DNA of 64,000 nucleotides, taken from NCBI GenBank assembly GCA_913775795.1, contig CAJYLT010000083.1, positions 62,001-126,000 on the forward strand, written 5' to 3'. The notes beneath the pieces were generated by a model. It saw only the letters and a program-made list of their open reading frames with translations, did not search any database and was not told where the DNA came from. Made by a program: the position numbers and the translations under genes. This document shows positions 8,300 through 18,519 of the stretch, piece by piece (the first letter of the stretch is position 1; each line of letters starts with the position of its first letter). The DNA is from an uncultured Sphingomonas sp. GTDB lineage: Bacteria > Pseudomonadota > Alphaproteobacteria > Sphingomonadales > Sphingomonadaceae.

Positions 8300-11200
8300 A
8301 TGAAGGGGATGACCGTTCGCCAGACGTTGCTGCTCGCAACGTCGGGATTTGCCATGCTGGCGACGCCGGCATTCGCACAGGAAACGCCGCCCGCCGGCGA
8401 TCCGGCCGCCGCCGCCGATCAGGTCGGCACCGAGGACGAGATCATCGTCACCGGCATCCGCGCCGCACAGGCGCGCGCGATCGACGTGAAACGCAATGCA
8501 TCGAGCGTGGTCGAGGCGATCAGCGCGCAGGACATCGGCAAGCTGCCCGACGTCACCATCTCCGATTCGCTCCAGCGTATCTCCGGCGTCCAGATCCGCC
8601 GCGAGGCGGGCGAGGGCGGCGCGATCAACATCCGCGGCCTGCCACAGGTCAACACGCTGATGAACGGCGAGCAGTTCCTGGGCGCCAATTCGGTGACCAC
8701 GGTCCAGCCGAACTTCAACGACATCCCCTCTCAGCTCTTCTCGGGCGCGACGGTGTTCAAGTCGCCGACCGCCTCGCTCCAGCAGGCGGGCCTGTCGGGC
8801 ACCGTCGACCTGCTGACGCGCCGTCCGTTCGACCTGAAGCAGGGCCTGACGATCGCGGGCGCGGCAGAGGCGCAGTATGGCGACAAGGTCAAGAAGTGGA
8901 ACCCGTCGTTCAACGGGTTGATCGCGTACAATAGCGGCCGGGTCGGCCTGCTCGTGTCGGCGGCGTACAGCGACCTCACGCTCTCCAACAGCTATCGCGG
9001 CATCCAGGATTACGGCGTGGCGCTGCGCAACGAGGGCGGCAGCGCGACCAACCAGGGCGACTTCGCGACGGGCAATTACCGCCGCGATGCCGCGGGGAAC
9101 ATCCTCTACGACACCTCGCCCAACACCGACAACAATCCGGCGACGTCGTGCATCGTCCCGTCCGCGGCGACCAGTGTGGTGCCCGCGATCGGCGGCACGC
9201 GCTGTGCGCCGCTGACCGCCAGCCGCGGCACCCCGGTGCGCAACGCCGCGGGCGCGATCGTCGGCTACGACGTCAATGGCGACGGCGATGCCAACGACAC
9301 TTTCATCACCCCGCAATCGCACACCGCCTGGAACCGCATCACCAGCCGCGAGCGCTTCGGCGCCAATGCCTCGCTTCAGATCGAGCTCAGCGACGCGGTG
9401 AAGCTGACCGCCGACGGCTTCTACACGCGCCAGACGCAGTATGACCGGACCGCGGGTTTCCAGTTCCAGATGGTCGACTGGCAGTCGGCGCCGTATCTGC
9501 CCACCAATTCGCGCGATACCGGCGCGGTGGTCGGCGGCTACAACCTCAATACCGTCCAGACCTACAGCTACGACCTGGCGAACTTCGACAGCTATGCAGA
9601 GACGTTCCGCATCAAGTCGGAATCGCAGAACTACAACCTGCAGCTCGACTGGGACAACGACACCAACTTCAAGGCGACGCTGCGCGGCGTCTATGGCAAG
9701 GCGAGCCGCAAGAGCGATCAGAGCTATGCCCAGTTCAGCCTGACCGACGGCTATCAATGGGCCTATGAGGGCGTCGGAAATTATCCGGCCTCGGTCGGCG
9801 GCGACCGGCGGTTCAACCCGACCGGCTACCGCGTCTACAGCCAGAAGGCGACGGTCGACTATTCGTCGGGCGCGCCGGTGTTCGGCTTCTCCGACGCGTT
9901 CCTCAATCAGGTGCAGGACGTCAGCCGCTATGGCCTGAAGACGATCTCTTCGGAAAACAACGTCTATCAGGACGGCGATCTGTGGGCGGTGCGCGGCGAT
10001 GCCGAGTGGAAGGCGAACGACGCGGTGACGCTCAAGTTCGGCGCCCGTTACGGCGAGCGGTCGGTCGAGCAGTTCACCTTCGAGCGCGTCTCGCCCTTCT
10101 ATGCCGGCAATCGCGACAACGCGGCCAATCCGGCGGCGGGGTGCCTGGTCAAGTGGAAGGCGTTCGACGTCAACCTGAACGACGGCGCGTGCCAGGTGCG
10201 CGACGCGGCGGGCGTCCCCTACACCGCGGGCCTGACGCGGCAGGGCAACGATCCGGTTTTTGCGGGCCTCTTGAAGCAGTACAGCCTGCCCGCCTCGGGC
10301 GCGCCGAGCATCTATGTCCTCGATCCCAAGGCGATGGACGACAGCGAGGCGTTCCAGAACAAATTCTACCCGGGCAGCATCAACAATGTGAACCCGGCGG
10401 ACTCGTTCGGCATCAACCTTCAGCAGATCTCGGGCTATATTCAGGTCGACGGCGAGGGCGAGCTGTTCGGGATGCCCGTGCGCGCCAATGGCGGCGTGCG
10501 GATCGTCAACACCCGGTTCCAAGTGCGCCAGAACGTGGTCGGCGCGCCGCAGCCTTACGGCGTCTCGGGCGTCGACGGCGGCGACGTGACGGTGGAGCGC
10601 AACTTCACCGATTTCCTCCCTGCCTTCAACGTCGCGTTCGACATCACCGACAAGCTTCGCCTGCGCGGTGCCTATTCGAAGACGATGACGCTGCTCGACT
10701 TCCTCCAGTGGGGCGGCGGGCTCAACATCAACTACGCGATCCAGACCAATCCGGGCGGCGGCGCGCCGATCTTTGCCGCGACGGGCGCCAATTCGCGCGG
10801 CAACCCGCAGCTCGATCCGTGGCGGTCTGACAATGTCGAGGCGAGCCTCGAATACTATACCGGCCGGTCCAGCCTGATCGCGGTCGGCGCCTATTATCTG
10901 TCGGTCGAAAGCTTCATCGAGAATGCGACGATCAACCGGAATGACATCCCCGACAATGACGGCGTGATCCGCCGCAGCGTGCCGGTGAACACGATCGTTC
11001 AGGGTGCGGGCGGGACGCTGAAGGGTCTCGAGGTCTCTGCGCGCCAGTCGCTGGCCGATTACGGCGTCGACGGGTTCTTCGGAGGCTTCGGCGTGGACGC
11101 GAACTACACGCTGTCGCTGGGCGATACCGGCCGCACCGACCTCGCTGGCAACAAGCAGCCGTTCCAGGATAACTCCAAGCATCAGGCGAACGTCGCGCTC

Positions 11201-11488
11201 TGGTACGAGAAGTACGGCCTGTCGGCGCGCGTGGCGTACAACTACCGTTCGGAGCGGCTGGTGTCGTCGGATTACGCTGGCATCACCGGCCTTGCCCAGT
11301 ATCAGAAGCCGACAAACTATCTCGACGCGTCGATCGCGTACGACATCACGCCGCAGCTCACCATTTATGGCCAGGCGTCCAACCTGACCGCGGAGACCGA
11401 GCGCTATTACCTGACGTTCGAGGACCAGGTGCTCTGGGAGAACCTGTACGAGCGGCGGTTCATCGCGGGCGTGCGCGCGCGGTTCTAA
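8300..11488 (+). CDS. TonB-dependent outer-membrane receptor
   Basis: A 1062-residue protein with signal peptide MKGMTVRQTLLLATSGFAMLATPAFA. The plug domain (about residues 60-190) includes DIGKLPDVTISDSLQRISGVQ, a signature of the large sphingomonad/Caulobacter receptors tied to polysaccharide use. A long beta-barrel ends in an aromatic residue (AGVRARF), as required for outer-membrane assembly. ATG 8300 follows GGAGAAGG; the longer frame from 8180 would run through the promoter. It likely imports oligosaccharides produced by the neighbouring glycosidase and esterases, using TonB energy. Substrate is not determinable by eye. Confidence 0.93.
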   Translation: MKGMTVRQTLLLATSGFAMLATPAFAQETPPAGDPAAAADQVGTEDEIIVTGIRAAQARAIDVKRNASSVVEAISAQDIGKLPDVTISDSLQRISGVQIRREAGEGGAINIRGLPQVNTLMNGEQFLGANSVTTVQPNFNDIPSQLFSGATVFKSPTASLQQAGLSGTVDLLTRRPFDLKQGLTIAGAAEAQYGDKVKKWNPSFNGLIAYNSGRVGLLVSAAYSDLTLSNSYRGIQDYGVALRNEGGSATNQGDFATGNYRRDAAGNILYDTSPNTDNNPATSCIVPSAATSVVPAIGGTRCAPLTASRGTPVRNAAGAIVGYDVNGDGDANDTFITPQSHTAWNRITSRERFGANASLQIELSDAVKLTADGFYTRQTQYDRTAGFQFQMVDWQSAPYLPTNSRDTGAVVGGYNLNTVQTYSYDLANFDSYAETFRIKSESQNYNLQLDWDNDTNFKATLRGVYGKASRKSDQSYAQFSLTDGYQWAYEGVGNYPASVGGDRRFNPTGYRVYSQKATVDYSSGAPVFGFSDAFLNQVQDVSRYGLKTISSENNVYQDGDLWAVRGDAEWKANDAVTLKFGARYGERSVEQFTFERVSPFYAGNRDNAANPAAGCLVKWKAFDVNLNDGACQVRDAAGVPYTAGLTRQGNDPVFAGLLKQYSLPASGAPSIYVLDPKAMDDSEAFQNKFYPGSINNVNPADSFGINLQQISGYIQVDGEGELFGMPVRANGGVRIVNTRFQVRQNVVGAPQPYGVSGVDGGDVTVERNFTDFLPAFNVAFDITDKLRLRGAYSKTMTLLDFLQWGGGLNINYAIQTNPGGGAPIFAATGANSRGNPQLDPWRSDNVEASLEYYTGRSSLIAVGAYYLSVESFIENATINRNDIPDNDGVIRRSVPVNTIVQGAGGTLKGLEVSARQSLADYGVDGFFGGFGVDANYTLSLGDTGRTDLAGNKQPFQDNSKHQANVALWYEKYGLSARVAYNYRSERLVSSDYAGITGLAQYQKPTNYLDASIAYDITPQLTIYGQASNLTAETERYYLTFEDQVLWENLYERRFIAGVRARF

Positions 11489-11563
11489 GGCTCTTCCCAC
11501 TGGGTCCGTCGTCGCTCTAGACCAGCGGCGGCGGACCGTCTTTTTCGGGGAGGATCGGGGGTA

Positions 11564-13072
11564 ATGCAACGAAGCGCGGACCCCGTCCGAAGCATCGTCA
11601 TCGTCGGCGGCGGCACCGCCGGCTGGATGTCGGCCGCCTATCTTGCGCGCCGTCTCTCGCATCTGCCGATCGCGATCACCGTCGTCGACAGCGCCGAGAT
11701 CGGCACCGTGGGCGTCGGCGAGGCGACGGTGCCGGCGATCCGCGACTTCCTGGCCGCGGTCGAACTCGGCGAACCCGACGTGCTCGCCGCCACCGAGGGT
11801 ACGATCAAGTACGGCATCCGGTTCGCGGGCTGGGGCGGGGAGGGACATGGCTTCTTCCACCCCTTCGGCCTGTACGGCGTGCCCGCGAACGGCGTCGCGT
11901 TCCATCATTACTGGCTGAAGCTCAGGGCGGCGGGGCACGACCTGCCGCTCGGCGACTATTGCCTCGCGACGCAGCTGGCCGAGCGGGGGCTGTTCCTGCC
12001 GCCCTCGACCCAGCCGGGCAGCGACCTTGGCGTCTTCAACTTCGCCCTGCATTTCGACGCGACGAAGTTCGCGCATCTGCTGCGGCGGCTGTCGCTGGCG
12101 AACGGCGTGGCGCATGTCGACGGGCGGATCGTCGACGTGACGCGCGGCGAGACGGGCGTGCAGTCGGTGCGGCTCGCCGACGGGCGCACGATCGAGGGCG
12201 ACCTCTGGATCGACTGTTCGGGGTTCCGCAGCCTGCTGCTCGGCGAGGCGATGGGCGTGCCCTATGTCGACTGGCGGCACTGGCTGCCCTGCGACCGGGC
12301 GATCGCGATCCCGTGCCGCAGTGCCGGGGTGCACCGGCCCTTCACGACCGCGACCGCGCACGATGCGGGCTGGCGCTGGCACATTCCGCTCCAGCACCGG
12401 GTCGGCAACGGCATCGTCTATTCGAGCGCACACCTGTCCGACGAGGCGGCCGAGGCGAGGCTGCGCGCCGCGCTGGAGGGCGAGCCGATCGCCGAGCCCA
12501 ACCGCCTGCGCTTCGTCACCGGCCACCGGGCCGAGTTCTGGGCGGGCAATGTCGTGGGGGTGGGATTGTCGGGCGGGTTCCTCGAGCCGCTCGAATCGAC
12601 CAGCATCGTCCTCATCCAATCGGCGCTCGAGCGGTTCGTGGCGCTGTTCCCCGATCGCGGTTGCGACCCGCGGCTGGCGGCGACGTACAACCGGCAGTCG
12701 GTGCTAGAGTTCGAGCGGATCCGCGACTTCATCCTCCTGCATTACTGGGCGAACCGGAGGACGGGCGAACCCTTCTGGGACGCGATGCGCAGCCTCAATC
12801 TGCCCGAATCGCTCGCCGAAAGGGTAGAGGCGTGGCGCGCGGGCGGCGTGTTCGTCCGGCGCGAATGGGACACGTTCCAGGACCCGAGCTGGCTGAGCAT
12901 GTATGCCGGCTTCGGCCTGTTGCCCGACCGCACGAACCCGATCGCCGACCAACTGGGGGAAGAGGAATTGCTGACGGCATTTTCGCGGATGCGCGAGGCG
13001 ATCGACCGGGCGGCGCGGACCGCGGAGCCGCACGCCGACTTCCTCGCCCGCCAGGGTAGGCGCGCGGCATGA
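11564..13072 (+). CDS. Tryptophan-halogenase-family FAD protein
   Basis: A 502-residue flavoprotein of the PrnA-like family. It has the FAD motif GGGTAGW (residues 14-20), a conserved Lys at position 82 in GTIKYGIRF matching the catalytic-lysine region of PrnA, and the halogenase signature W-x-W-x-I-P at 270-275. In sphingomonads and Caulobacter, such genes commonly sit directly behind TonB receptors in glycan loci, where halogenation has generally not been shown. Activity here is therefore uncertain. SD-like GGGGAGGAT precedes ATG 11564. The downstream MFS gene overlaps its stop. Confidence 0.85.
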   Translation: MQRSADPVRSIVIVGGGTAGWMSAAYLARRLSHLPIAITVVDSAEIGTVGVGEATVPAIRDFLAAVELGEPDVLAATEGTIKYGIRFAGWGGEGHGFFHPFGLYGVPANGVAFHHYWLKLRAAGHDLPLGDYCLATQLAERGLFLPPSTQPGSDLGVFNFALHFDATKFAHLLRRLSLANGVAHVDGRIVDVTRGETGVQSVRLADGRTIEGDLWIDCSGFRSLLLGEAMGVPYVDWRHWLPCDRAIAIPCRSAGVHRPFTTATAHDAGWRWHIPLQHRVGNGIVYSSAHLSDEAAEARLRAALEGEPIAEPNRLRFVTGHRAEFWAGNVVGVGLSGGFLEPLESTSIVLIQSALERFVALFPDRGCDPRLAATYNRQSVLEFERIRDFILLHYWANRRTGEPFWDAMRSLNLPESLAERVEAWRAGGVFVRREWDTFQDPSWLSMYAGFGLLPDRTNPIADQLGEEELLTAFSRMREAIDRAARTAEPHADFLARQGRRAA

Positions 13073-14340
13073 GCGTGCAGGGGCGTGCGATCGGCGCGAT
13101 GGCGCTGGGCGGGCTGTTGTTCGGGTTCGACACCGCCGTCGTCGCGGGCGTGACCGAGGCGCTGCGCGGCGGCTTCGCGCCCGATGCGGTGTCGATGGGG
13201 ATCGCGGTGTCGTCCGCGCTCTGGGGGACGCTGGCGGGCGCATTGCTGAGCGGTGCGCCGGGCGACCGTTATGGCAGCCGGACGGTGCTGCGCGGGGTGG
13301 GGCTGTTCTATCTCGTCTCAGCGGTCGGCTGCGCGCTGGCGACGGGGCTGTGGGCGTTCGCGGCGTTCCGCTTCATCGGCGGGTTCGCGATCGGCGCCTC
13401 CTCAGTCCTCGCGCCCGTCTACATTGCCGAGATCAGCCCGCCCGAACGGCGCGGCCGGCTGGTGGGGACGTTCCAGCTCAACATCGTCGTCGGCATCCTT
13501 GCCGCCTATCTCGTCAACGGGATCATCGGTGCGGTGTTTCCGGGCGATCTGGCGTGGCGCGTGAAGCTGGCGGCGGCAGCGTTGCCCGCCGCGTTGTTCC
13601 TGATCCTGCTGGCCGGCGTGCCGCAGAGCCCGCGCTGGCTGAACGCCCGCGGGCGGCGGGTAGAGGCGGCAGAGGCGGCGGAACGGTTGGGCGTGGACCT
13701 GACCACTCCGGAGGCGAAGGAGGGTACGGGCCGGCTCGACTGGCGGCGGCATCGCGGGCCGATCCTGCTGGCGGTGGCGGTGGGGCTGTTCAACCAGCTC
13801 TCCGGCATCAACGCGATCCTTTACTACCTCAACGACATCTTCGCCGCAGGCGGGTTCGAGGGGCTGTCGGCGGATACGCAGGCGGTGGCGGTGGGTGCCG
13901 CCAACCTGATCGCGACGCTGGCGGGCATCGCGATCATCGACAAGCTGGGGCGCCGACCGCTGCTGATCGGCGGCGGGTTCGGGTGCGCGGCGGCGCTCCT
14001 GGGCGTCGCGCTCACCTATGCCGGTGTGCTGGGGGCGGGGTGGCTGTTGCCGCTGCTCGTCTTCTTCATCGTCGCCTTCGCCATGTCGCAGGGGGCGGTA
14101 ATCTGGGTCTATCTGAGCGAGATCTTCCCCACCGACGTGCGCGCGCGGGGCCAGGCAATCGGCAGCGCGACGCACTGGATCGCCAATGCGGTCATCGCGT
14201 TCGTCTTCCCGATGCTGACCGTCGCGGGGCCGGCGCTCCCCTTCTACGGTTTTGCAGCGGCGATGCTGCTCCAGTCGTTCGTCGTCTGGCGCTTCTTCCC
14301 CGAAACCAAGCAGCGGACGCTGGAAGCGATCAGCGGCTGA
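13069..14340 (+). CDS. Sugar-porter family MFS transporter
   Basis: A 423-residue inner-membrane protein with about 12 predicted helices and sugar-porter motifs: GFDTAVVAGV in helix 1, GDRYGSR between helices 2 and 3, the PESPRWL-like VPQSPRWL, NQLSGINAILYYL in helix 7 and PETKQRTLE at the C-terminus. ATG 13069 overlaps the preceding TGA. It probably moves the monosaccharide released in the periplasm into the cytoplasm for the ROK kinase. Its 3-prime end overlaps the convergent DUF2332 gene by 11 nt. Confidence 0.92.
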   Translation: MSVQGRAIGAMALGGLLFGFDTAVVAGVTEALRGGFAPDAVSMGIAVSSALWGTLAGALLSGAPGDRYGSRTVLRGVGLFYLVSAVGCALATGLWAFAAFRFIGGFAIGASSVLAPVYIAEISPPERRGRLVGTFQLNIVVGILAAYLVNGIIGAVFPGDLAWRVKLAAAALPAALFLILLAGVPQSPRWLNARGRRVEAAEAAERLGVDLTTPEAKEGTGRLDWRRHRGPILLAVAVGLFNQLSGINAILYYLNDIFAAGGFEGLSADTQAVAVGAANLIATLAGIAIIDKLGRRPLLIGGGFGCAAALLGVALTYAGVLGAGWLLPLLVFFIVAFAMSQGAVIWVYLSEIFPTDVRARGQAIGSATHWIANAVIAFVFPMLTVAGPALPFYGFAAAMLLQSFVVWRFFPETKQRTLEAISG

Positions 14341-15358
14341 CGGGTTCGATCCAGCGGCCGTGCGGGTGGCTGGCAGCGAGGCGATGCGTCTCGCCGCCGG
14401 GCCAGAGCGTCGCATGGACCTGATGCCGGGCGAGGTCGCGGTCGGGCTCCAGCCGCACCCAGGCGAGCGGACGGTCGGGCGAGGCGCGCTGGCCGGCGGC
14501 ATCGAGCGCGGCGGCGATCCGCCGCTGGCGCTCGGGACCGAGATATTGCCAGACGACCGAGTGCATCAGGACGCGGGTGTGGCCGGCGGGCTGCGGTTCT
14601 GCCAGCCGCGCCTCGACCCAGTTGGCGGCATCGCCCTGTTCGAGCAGCGGCGGGTCGGCGGCGAACATCGCGATCGCGGCATCGAGGCGTTCGTAGCGGT
14701 CGGGATGATCGGTCCAGACATAGGCGCGCAGTCGATCGGCGTCGGCCGGGTCGGTGAGGTCGAGCGGGGCGATGTCGACGCCGCGGGTCGAGGCGACCGT
14801 AACCGCCACGGGTTCGGGCGGCGCGCCGCGCCACTCGGGTCGCAGTGTGACGGGCGACGGCGGGCCGACGGCCGTGCCGCCGAGGTCGTAGGCGTAGCGG
14901 CCAACGAGGAGGTTGAGGCCGGCGCTCGACCCGACCTCGAACACGTCGAGCGGCTGGCCGAAGGTTTGCGCGGCGAGCATTAGGCCGAGCATCAGTGCGG
15001 CAGAGCGGCCGGGCTCGTTGGTCTGGGGCGGGCCATCGAGCCATGGGAGCAACGCGGCGTCGTGCTTATCCAGCGCGGCCTTGAGCGTCGGAACGGGATC
15101 GCCGCGTCCCTCGAACAGCGCCGCGAGGTCGGGGGCATCACCGCGAAGCGCCAGCGCGCGCAGGCCACCGACGAGGCGGAGCGGCAGCGCGTCCTCGATC
15201 GGGTTGCCGGGCCATGCCAGCACGCGGCGGCCGGTTTCGGTATTGTCGTCGAGCGCCTCGGCCAGCCCTGCCGCCACGCGGCCAGTGAGCGGCGCGTCCA
15301 TCGTGTCGCAGAACCCGGCCTGTGCACGGAAGGCGCTGCGGACGCTGCGCTCGCTCAC
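14330..15358 (-). CDS. DUF2332 family protein
   Basis: A 342-residue protein matching the DUF2332 pattern: an N-terminal segment SVRSAFRAQAGFCDTMDAPL, a glycine-rich EVGSSAGLNLL motif reminiscent of a methyltransferase SAM-binding loop, and a C-terminal HSVVWQYL. It starts at GTG 15358, which shares GTGA with the stop of the dienelactone hydrolase gene. The two are thus probably cotranscribed. Function is unknown. The ORF-track start at 15718 would overlap most of the hydrolase gene and is rejected. Confidence 0.75.
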   Translation of the reverse strand: MSERSVRSAFRAQAGFCDTMDAPLTGRVAAGLAEALDDNTETGRRVLAWPGNPIEDALPLRLVGGLRALALRGDAPDLAALFEGRGDPVPTLKAALDKHDAALLPWLDGPPQTNEPGRSAALMLGLMLAAQTFGQPLDVFEVGSSAGLNLLVGRYAYDLGGTAVGPPSPVTLRPEWRGAPPEPVAVTVASTRGVDIAPLDLTDPADADRLRAYVWTDHPDRYERLDAAIAMFAADPPLLEQGDAANWVEARLAEPQPAGHTRVLMHSVVWQYLGPERQRRIAAALDAAGQRASPDRPLAWVRLEPDRDLARHQVHATLWPGGETHRLAASHPHGRWIEPVSR

Positions 15359-16080
15359 GCGAGGGTTTCGGCGAGCAGGCGGGTCATCGCCGCCCAGCTC
15401 AAGGCGTCGGCATCGGCGTCGTAGCCGAAGCCGGGGCGGGTCGAGCCCGTCATCGAGGTGTCGGTGAAGCCGTGGCCGGCATGGCCATAGGCGTGAAGCT
15501 GCCACCGCGCGCCACCCTCGGTCAGTTCGGCGGCGAGTGCGGTCACGGCCTCGGGCGGGGCGAGCGGGTCGGCCCAGCCGTGACAGACAAGGATGCGCGG
15601 GCGGATCGGCGTGGCGGTCGGATAGTCGGGGCGGTCGAACAGGCCGTGGAACGCGACGACGGCGCGGACATCCGCGTCCGATCGCGCGAGGTCGAGGACG
15701 CACTTGCCGCCGAAGCAATAGCCGATCGCGGCGGCGCGGTCGGCATCGACCTCGGGCTGCGCCTTCAGCGCCGCGAGGCTGGCGTGAAGGCGGTCGCGCA
15801 GCAGCGTGCGGTCGGCGTTGATCGCGTTCATATGGACCGCGGGATCGGGCGACTCGCGCGTCGTGCGTTTGCCCTGGCCGAACACGTCGGCGGCGAACCC
15901 TACATAGCCGAGCGCCGCGAGCCGCTCGGCGACGAGGTTGTCGGCTTCTTTCTGGCCGAGGACGTTGGGAATGATGAGGACGCCGGGGCGCGGGGCGGTG
16001 GCCTCGGCGTCGAAGGCGAGCACGCCCTCAAACGGGCCGCCGGGGCCGTCGTACACGTGGGTGCGTCGCTCGATCATCAT
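15355..16080 (-). CDS. Dienelactone hydrolase family protein
   Basis: A 241-residue alpha/beta-hydrolase with the dienelactone hydrolase triad: Cys in GYCFGGK, Asp in [11 protein letters not shown] and His in GHAGHGFTD. Family members hydrolyse dienelactones or other small esters and lactones in the cytoplasm. There are no aromatic catabolism genes nearby, so the natural substrate is open. ATG 16080 has GGAGG 6 nt upstream and is followed by a second Met. The downstream DUF2332 gene overlaps its stop, suggesting a two-gene operon transcribed away from gpmA. Confidence 0.87.
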   Translation of the reverse strand: MMIERRTHVYDGPGGPFEGVLAFDAEATAPRPGVLIIPNVLGQKEADNLVAERLAALGYVGFAADVFGQGKRTTRESPDPAVHMNAINADRTLLRDRLHASLAALKAQPEVDADRAAAIGYCFGGKCVLDLARSDADVRAVVAFHGLFDRPDYPTATPIRPRILVCHGWADPLAPPEAVTALAAELTEGGARWQLHAYGHAGHGFTDTSMTGSTRPGFGYDADADALSWAAMTRLLAETLA

Positions 16081-16150
16081 CGCCGTCCTCCGGTTTGCCA
16101 GCCGCGCGCCAATCGGTATGGACGGGGCCGATCATTCACGGGGAGCAGCT

Positions 16151-16837
16151 ATGCCGACACTCGTCCTCATCCGCCACGGCCAGTCGGCCTGGAACCTCGA
16201 AAATCGCTTCACCGGCTGGTGGGACGTCGACCTGACCGAACAGGGGACCAAGGAAGCTTGGGCGGCGGGCGAGGCACTGGCGGCGAAGGGTCTCGATTTC
16301 GACCAGTGCTTCACCAGCTTCCAGACGCGGGCGATCAAGACGCTTAACCTCGCGCTGGAGGCGATGGGGCGGCTGTGGCTGCCGGTGGAAAAGGACTGGC
16401 GGCTGAACGAGCGGCATTATGGCGGCCTGACCGGCCTCGACAAGGCGGAGACGGCGGCGCTGCACGGCGACGAGCAGGTCAAGATCTGGCGCCGCAGCTT
16501 CGACATTCCGCCGCCGCTGCCCGAGGCGGGATCGACGTTCGACCTGTCGAGCGACCGCCGCTATGCCGGCATCCCGATCCCCGCGACCGAAAGCCTGAAG
16601 GACACGATCGCGCGCGTTCTTCCCTATTGGGAAGCGCGGATCGCCCCCGAATTGCGCGCCGGCAAGCGCGTGCTTGTCTCGGCGCACGGCAATTCGCTGC
16701 GTGCGCTGGTCAAGCACCTGTCGGGCATTTCGGACGAGGATATCGCCAGCCTCGAAATCCCCACCGGCCAGCCGATCGTCTATCAGCTCAACGACGACCT
16801 GAACGCCGTCGATCGCTACTATCTGTCGGAGCGCTGA
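16151..16837 (+). CDS. gpmA: 2,3-bisphosphoglycerate-dependent phosphoglycerate mutase
   Basis: A 228-residue histidine phosphatase superfamily enzyme interconverting 3- and 2-phosphoglycerate in glycolysis. The phospho-acceptor His9 lies in [22 protein letters not shown] is the dPGM signature, and the second histidine is in [10 protein letters not shown]. Length is typical for GpmA. ATG 16151 follows GGGAGC; the ORF-track extension to 15938 is antisense to the hydrolase gene. Its 3-prime end overlaps the convergent PLD-family gene by 19 nt. Confidence 0.95.
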   Translation: MPTLVLIRHGQSAWNLENRFTGWWDVDLTEQGTKEAWAAGEALAAKGLDFDQCFTSFQTRAIKTLNLALEAMGRLWLPVEKDWRLNERHYGGLTGLDKAETAALHGDEQVKIWRRSFDIPPPLPEAGSTFDLSSDRRYAGIPIPATESLKDTIARVLPYWEARIAPELRAGKRVLVSAHGNSLRALVKHLSGISDEDIASLEIPTGQPIVYQLNDDLNAVDRYYLSER

Positions 16838-18024
16838 GGCGAGCGGGGGTTCTCGCCCCAGGCGATCAGCCGGCGGCTGATCGTCGGGTCGAGGACCGCC
16901 ATCACCGTATAGGCGGCGGCCTGCTTCAGCCGCGTCCAGGGGGTCATCGCGGCACGGTGATCCTCCCGGGTGATCCGCTTCGAGGCGGCGATCTCGCCAT
17001 CGACATAGGCGCGGACATGGGCGGTGAAGGCCGGGTCCTCGATCCGGAGCATCAGCTCCAGATTGAGGAACAGGCTGCGGATATCGAAATTGGCCGAGCC
17101 GATATGCACCGCCCCGCTGATCGCGACGAGCTTGGTATGAAGCTTGGTCGGCTGATACTCCCAGATGCGCACGCCCCGACGCAGCAGCCCGGCATAGGTG
17201 AAGTGCGACGCCCAGATCGCCATGTAATTGTCGGTGACCGCGGGAAGCACGACGTTGACGATCCCGCGCCGCGCCGCGCGCTTCAGCCGGCGCAGCATCG
17301 ACGGGCCGGGCGCGAAATAGGCGGCGATCAGGTCGATCCGGTCGCCAGACTTCGCCGCCGCGTGCATCTCGCGCCGGAGTGCGCGGGCGAAGGGTGACAG
17401 GCGGCGGGTCGGGCCGCCGAGCAGCCAGCGGACCTCGCCCTCATGCTCGCTGTGGCGGCGCAGCACGCGGGCGAGCGCGCGGACGGGGGCCTTTTCCTGT
17501 CGGCTCCAGCGGGCGAGCGCATCGAAATAATGCGCGAGACGAGCGGCGGCGGGGCCGTCGAGGTGAAGGCCAAGGTCGCGCCACGCCTCCCCATCCTCGC
17601 CTGGCACGCCAAAATAATCGGCCTTGATGTTGAAGCCGCCGATGATGACGCGTGCGTCGTCGGCGAGTGCGAGCTTCTGGTGGTTGCGGAGCAGGTATTT
17701 GCGGCCGAAGCGCGGGATGAAGCGGCAGACCTCGACCCCCGCGGCCTCCAACGGCGCGAAGAAGTGCGCGCGGGCCGCGGGTTCGCTGCCAAGACCGTCG
17801 ACGATTAGGGTGATGCGCACGCCGCGCGCGGCGGCGGCGATCAGCGCGGCGCCGACCGCACGCCCCGCCTCGTCATCCTCGTAGATGTAGTAGAGGACGC
17901 GCAGACTTTCGCGCGCGCCGGCGATCAGATCGAGCAGCGCCTGCATCCGGCGCGGGCCGGTGTCGAGCAGGCGAATGGCGTTGCCAACGACCTCGAATGT
18001 CGGCTGTTCGGTGGGCGCGGCCAT
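16819..18024 (-). CDS. Phospholipase D-like / cardiolipin synthase family protein
   Basis: A 401-residue protein with two HKD motifs: [10 protein letters not shown] near residue 110 followed by GGFNIKAD, and [10 protein letters not shown] near 305 followed by [11 protein letters not shown]. Both match the H-x-K-x4-D architecture of the PLD superfamily. Bacterial proteins of this size and layout are usually cardiolipin synthases (ClsA/B-type) acting at the inner membrane. No N-terminal transmembrane helices are visible, closer to ClsB than ClsA. It is divergent from rpoZ. Exact activity is inferred. Confidence 0.82.
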   Translation of the reverse strand: MAAPTEQPTFEVVGNAIRLLDTGPRRMQALLDLIAGARESLRVLYYIYEDDEAGRAVGAALIAAAARGVRITLIVDGLGSEPAARAHFFAPLEAAGVEVCRFIPRFGRKYLLRNHQKLALADDARVIIGGFNIKADYFGVPGEDGEAWRDLGLHLDGPAAARLAHYFDALARWSRQEKAPVRALARVLRRHSEHEGEVRWLLGGPTRRLSPFARALRREMHAAAKSGDRIDLIAAYFAPGPSMLRRLKRAARRGIVNVVLPAVTDNYMAIWASHFTYAGLLRRGVRIWEYQPTKLHTKLVAISGAVHIGSANFDIRSLFLNLELMLRIEDPAFTAHVRAYVDGEIAASKRITREDHRAAMTPWTRLKQAAAYTVMAVLDPTISRRLIAWGENPRSPQRSDR

Positions 18025-18077
18025 GGCGCCTCAGATGGCCCTTGCCGGGGTGACAGGCAACGCGGATGCGCAAAATC

Positions 18078-18106
18078 TTGACTTTGGCGGGCGCCCGCTT
18101 TAGCTG
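18078..18106 (+). promoter_or_regulatory. Sigma-70-like promoter of rpoZ
   Basis: TTGACT (18078-18083), a 17-nt spacer and TAGCTG (18101-18106) lie about 45 nt before the rpoZ start, in the right orientation. This was found by eye from consensus only. Confidence 0.45.
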
Positions 18107-18150
18107 GCACGCTTTCCCGAACCCATCGGTATCAAGCGAAGGAAGCGTTC

Positions 18151-18495
18151 ATGGCGCGCGTCACCGTCGAGGATTGCGTCGACAAGATCCCCAACCGGTT
18201 CGACCTGGTGCTGCTCGCGGCCCAGCGCGCCCGCCAGATTTCGGGCGGTGCCGAACTGCTGCTCGATCGCGACCGCGACAAGAACCCGGTCGTCGCGCTG
18301 CGCGAGATCGCCGAGGAGAAGGTTCGCCCCGACGCGATGCACGAAGCGCTGGTTTCTAGCCTGCAGCGCGTGCAGATCGACGACGAGGAAGCGCCGGACG
18401 AGATCGGTTCGCTGTCGGCATCGGCAGAGGCGCTGCGCCTCACCGCCGCCGCCCCGCCGCGCAACCAGAATGCCGGCGGCGACTACGACGGCTGA
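18151..18495 (+). CDS. rpoZ: RNA polymerase omega subunit
   Basis: A 114-residue protein beginning [20 protein letters not shown], the classic omega start. It then has the [11 protein letters not shown] helix and [12 protein letters not shown]. Omega binds the beta-prime subunit and aids RNA polymerase assembly and ppGpp response. The acidic, low-complexity C-terminus is normal for alphaproteobacterial omega. A strong hairpin terminator follows 25 nt after the stop, so it is probably monocistronic from the promoter at 18078. Confidence 0.95.
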   Translation: MARVTVEDCVDKIPNRFDLVLLAAQRARQISGGAELLLDRDRDKNPVVALREIAEEKVRPDAMHEALVSSLQRVQIDDEEAPDEIGSLSASAEALRLTAAAPPRNQNAGGDYDG

Positions 18496-18519
18496 TCGCC
18501 GGATCGTCGCGTTTGAAAA

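Noticed and set aside
8273-12619. 1448-residue open frame on the minus strand across the TonB receptor and halogenase genes
   Set aside because: Same shadow composition with no recognisable domain; the opposite-strand genes are unambiguous.
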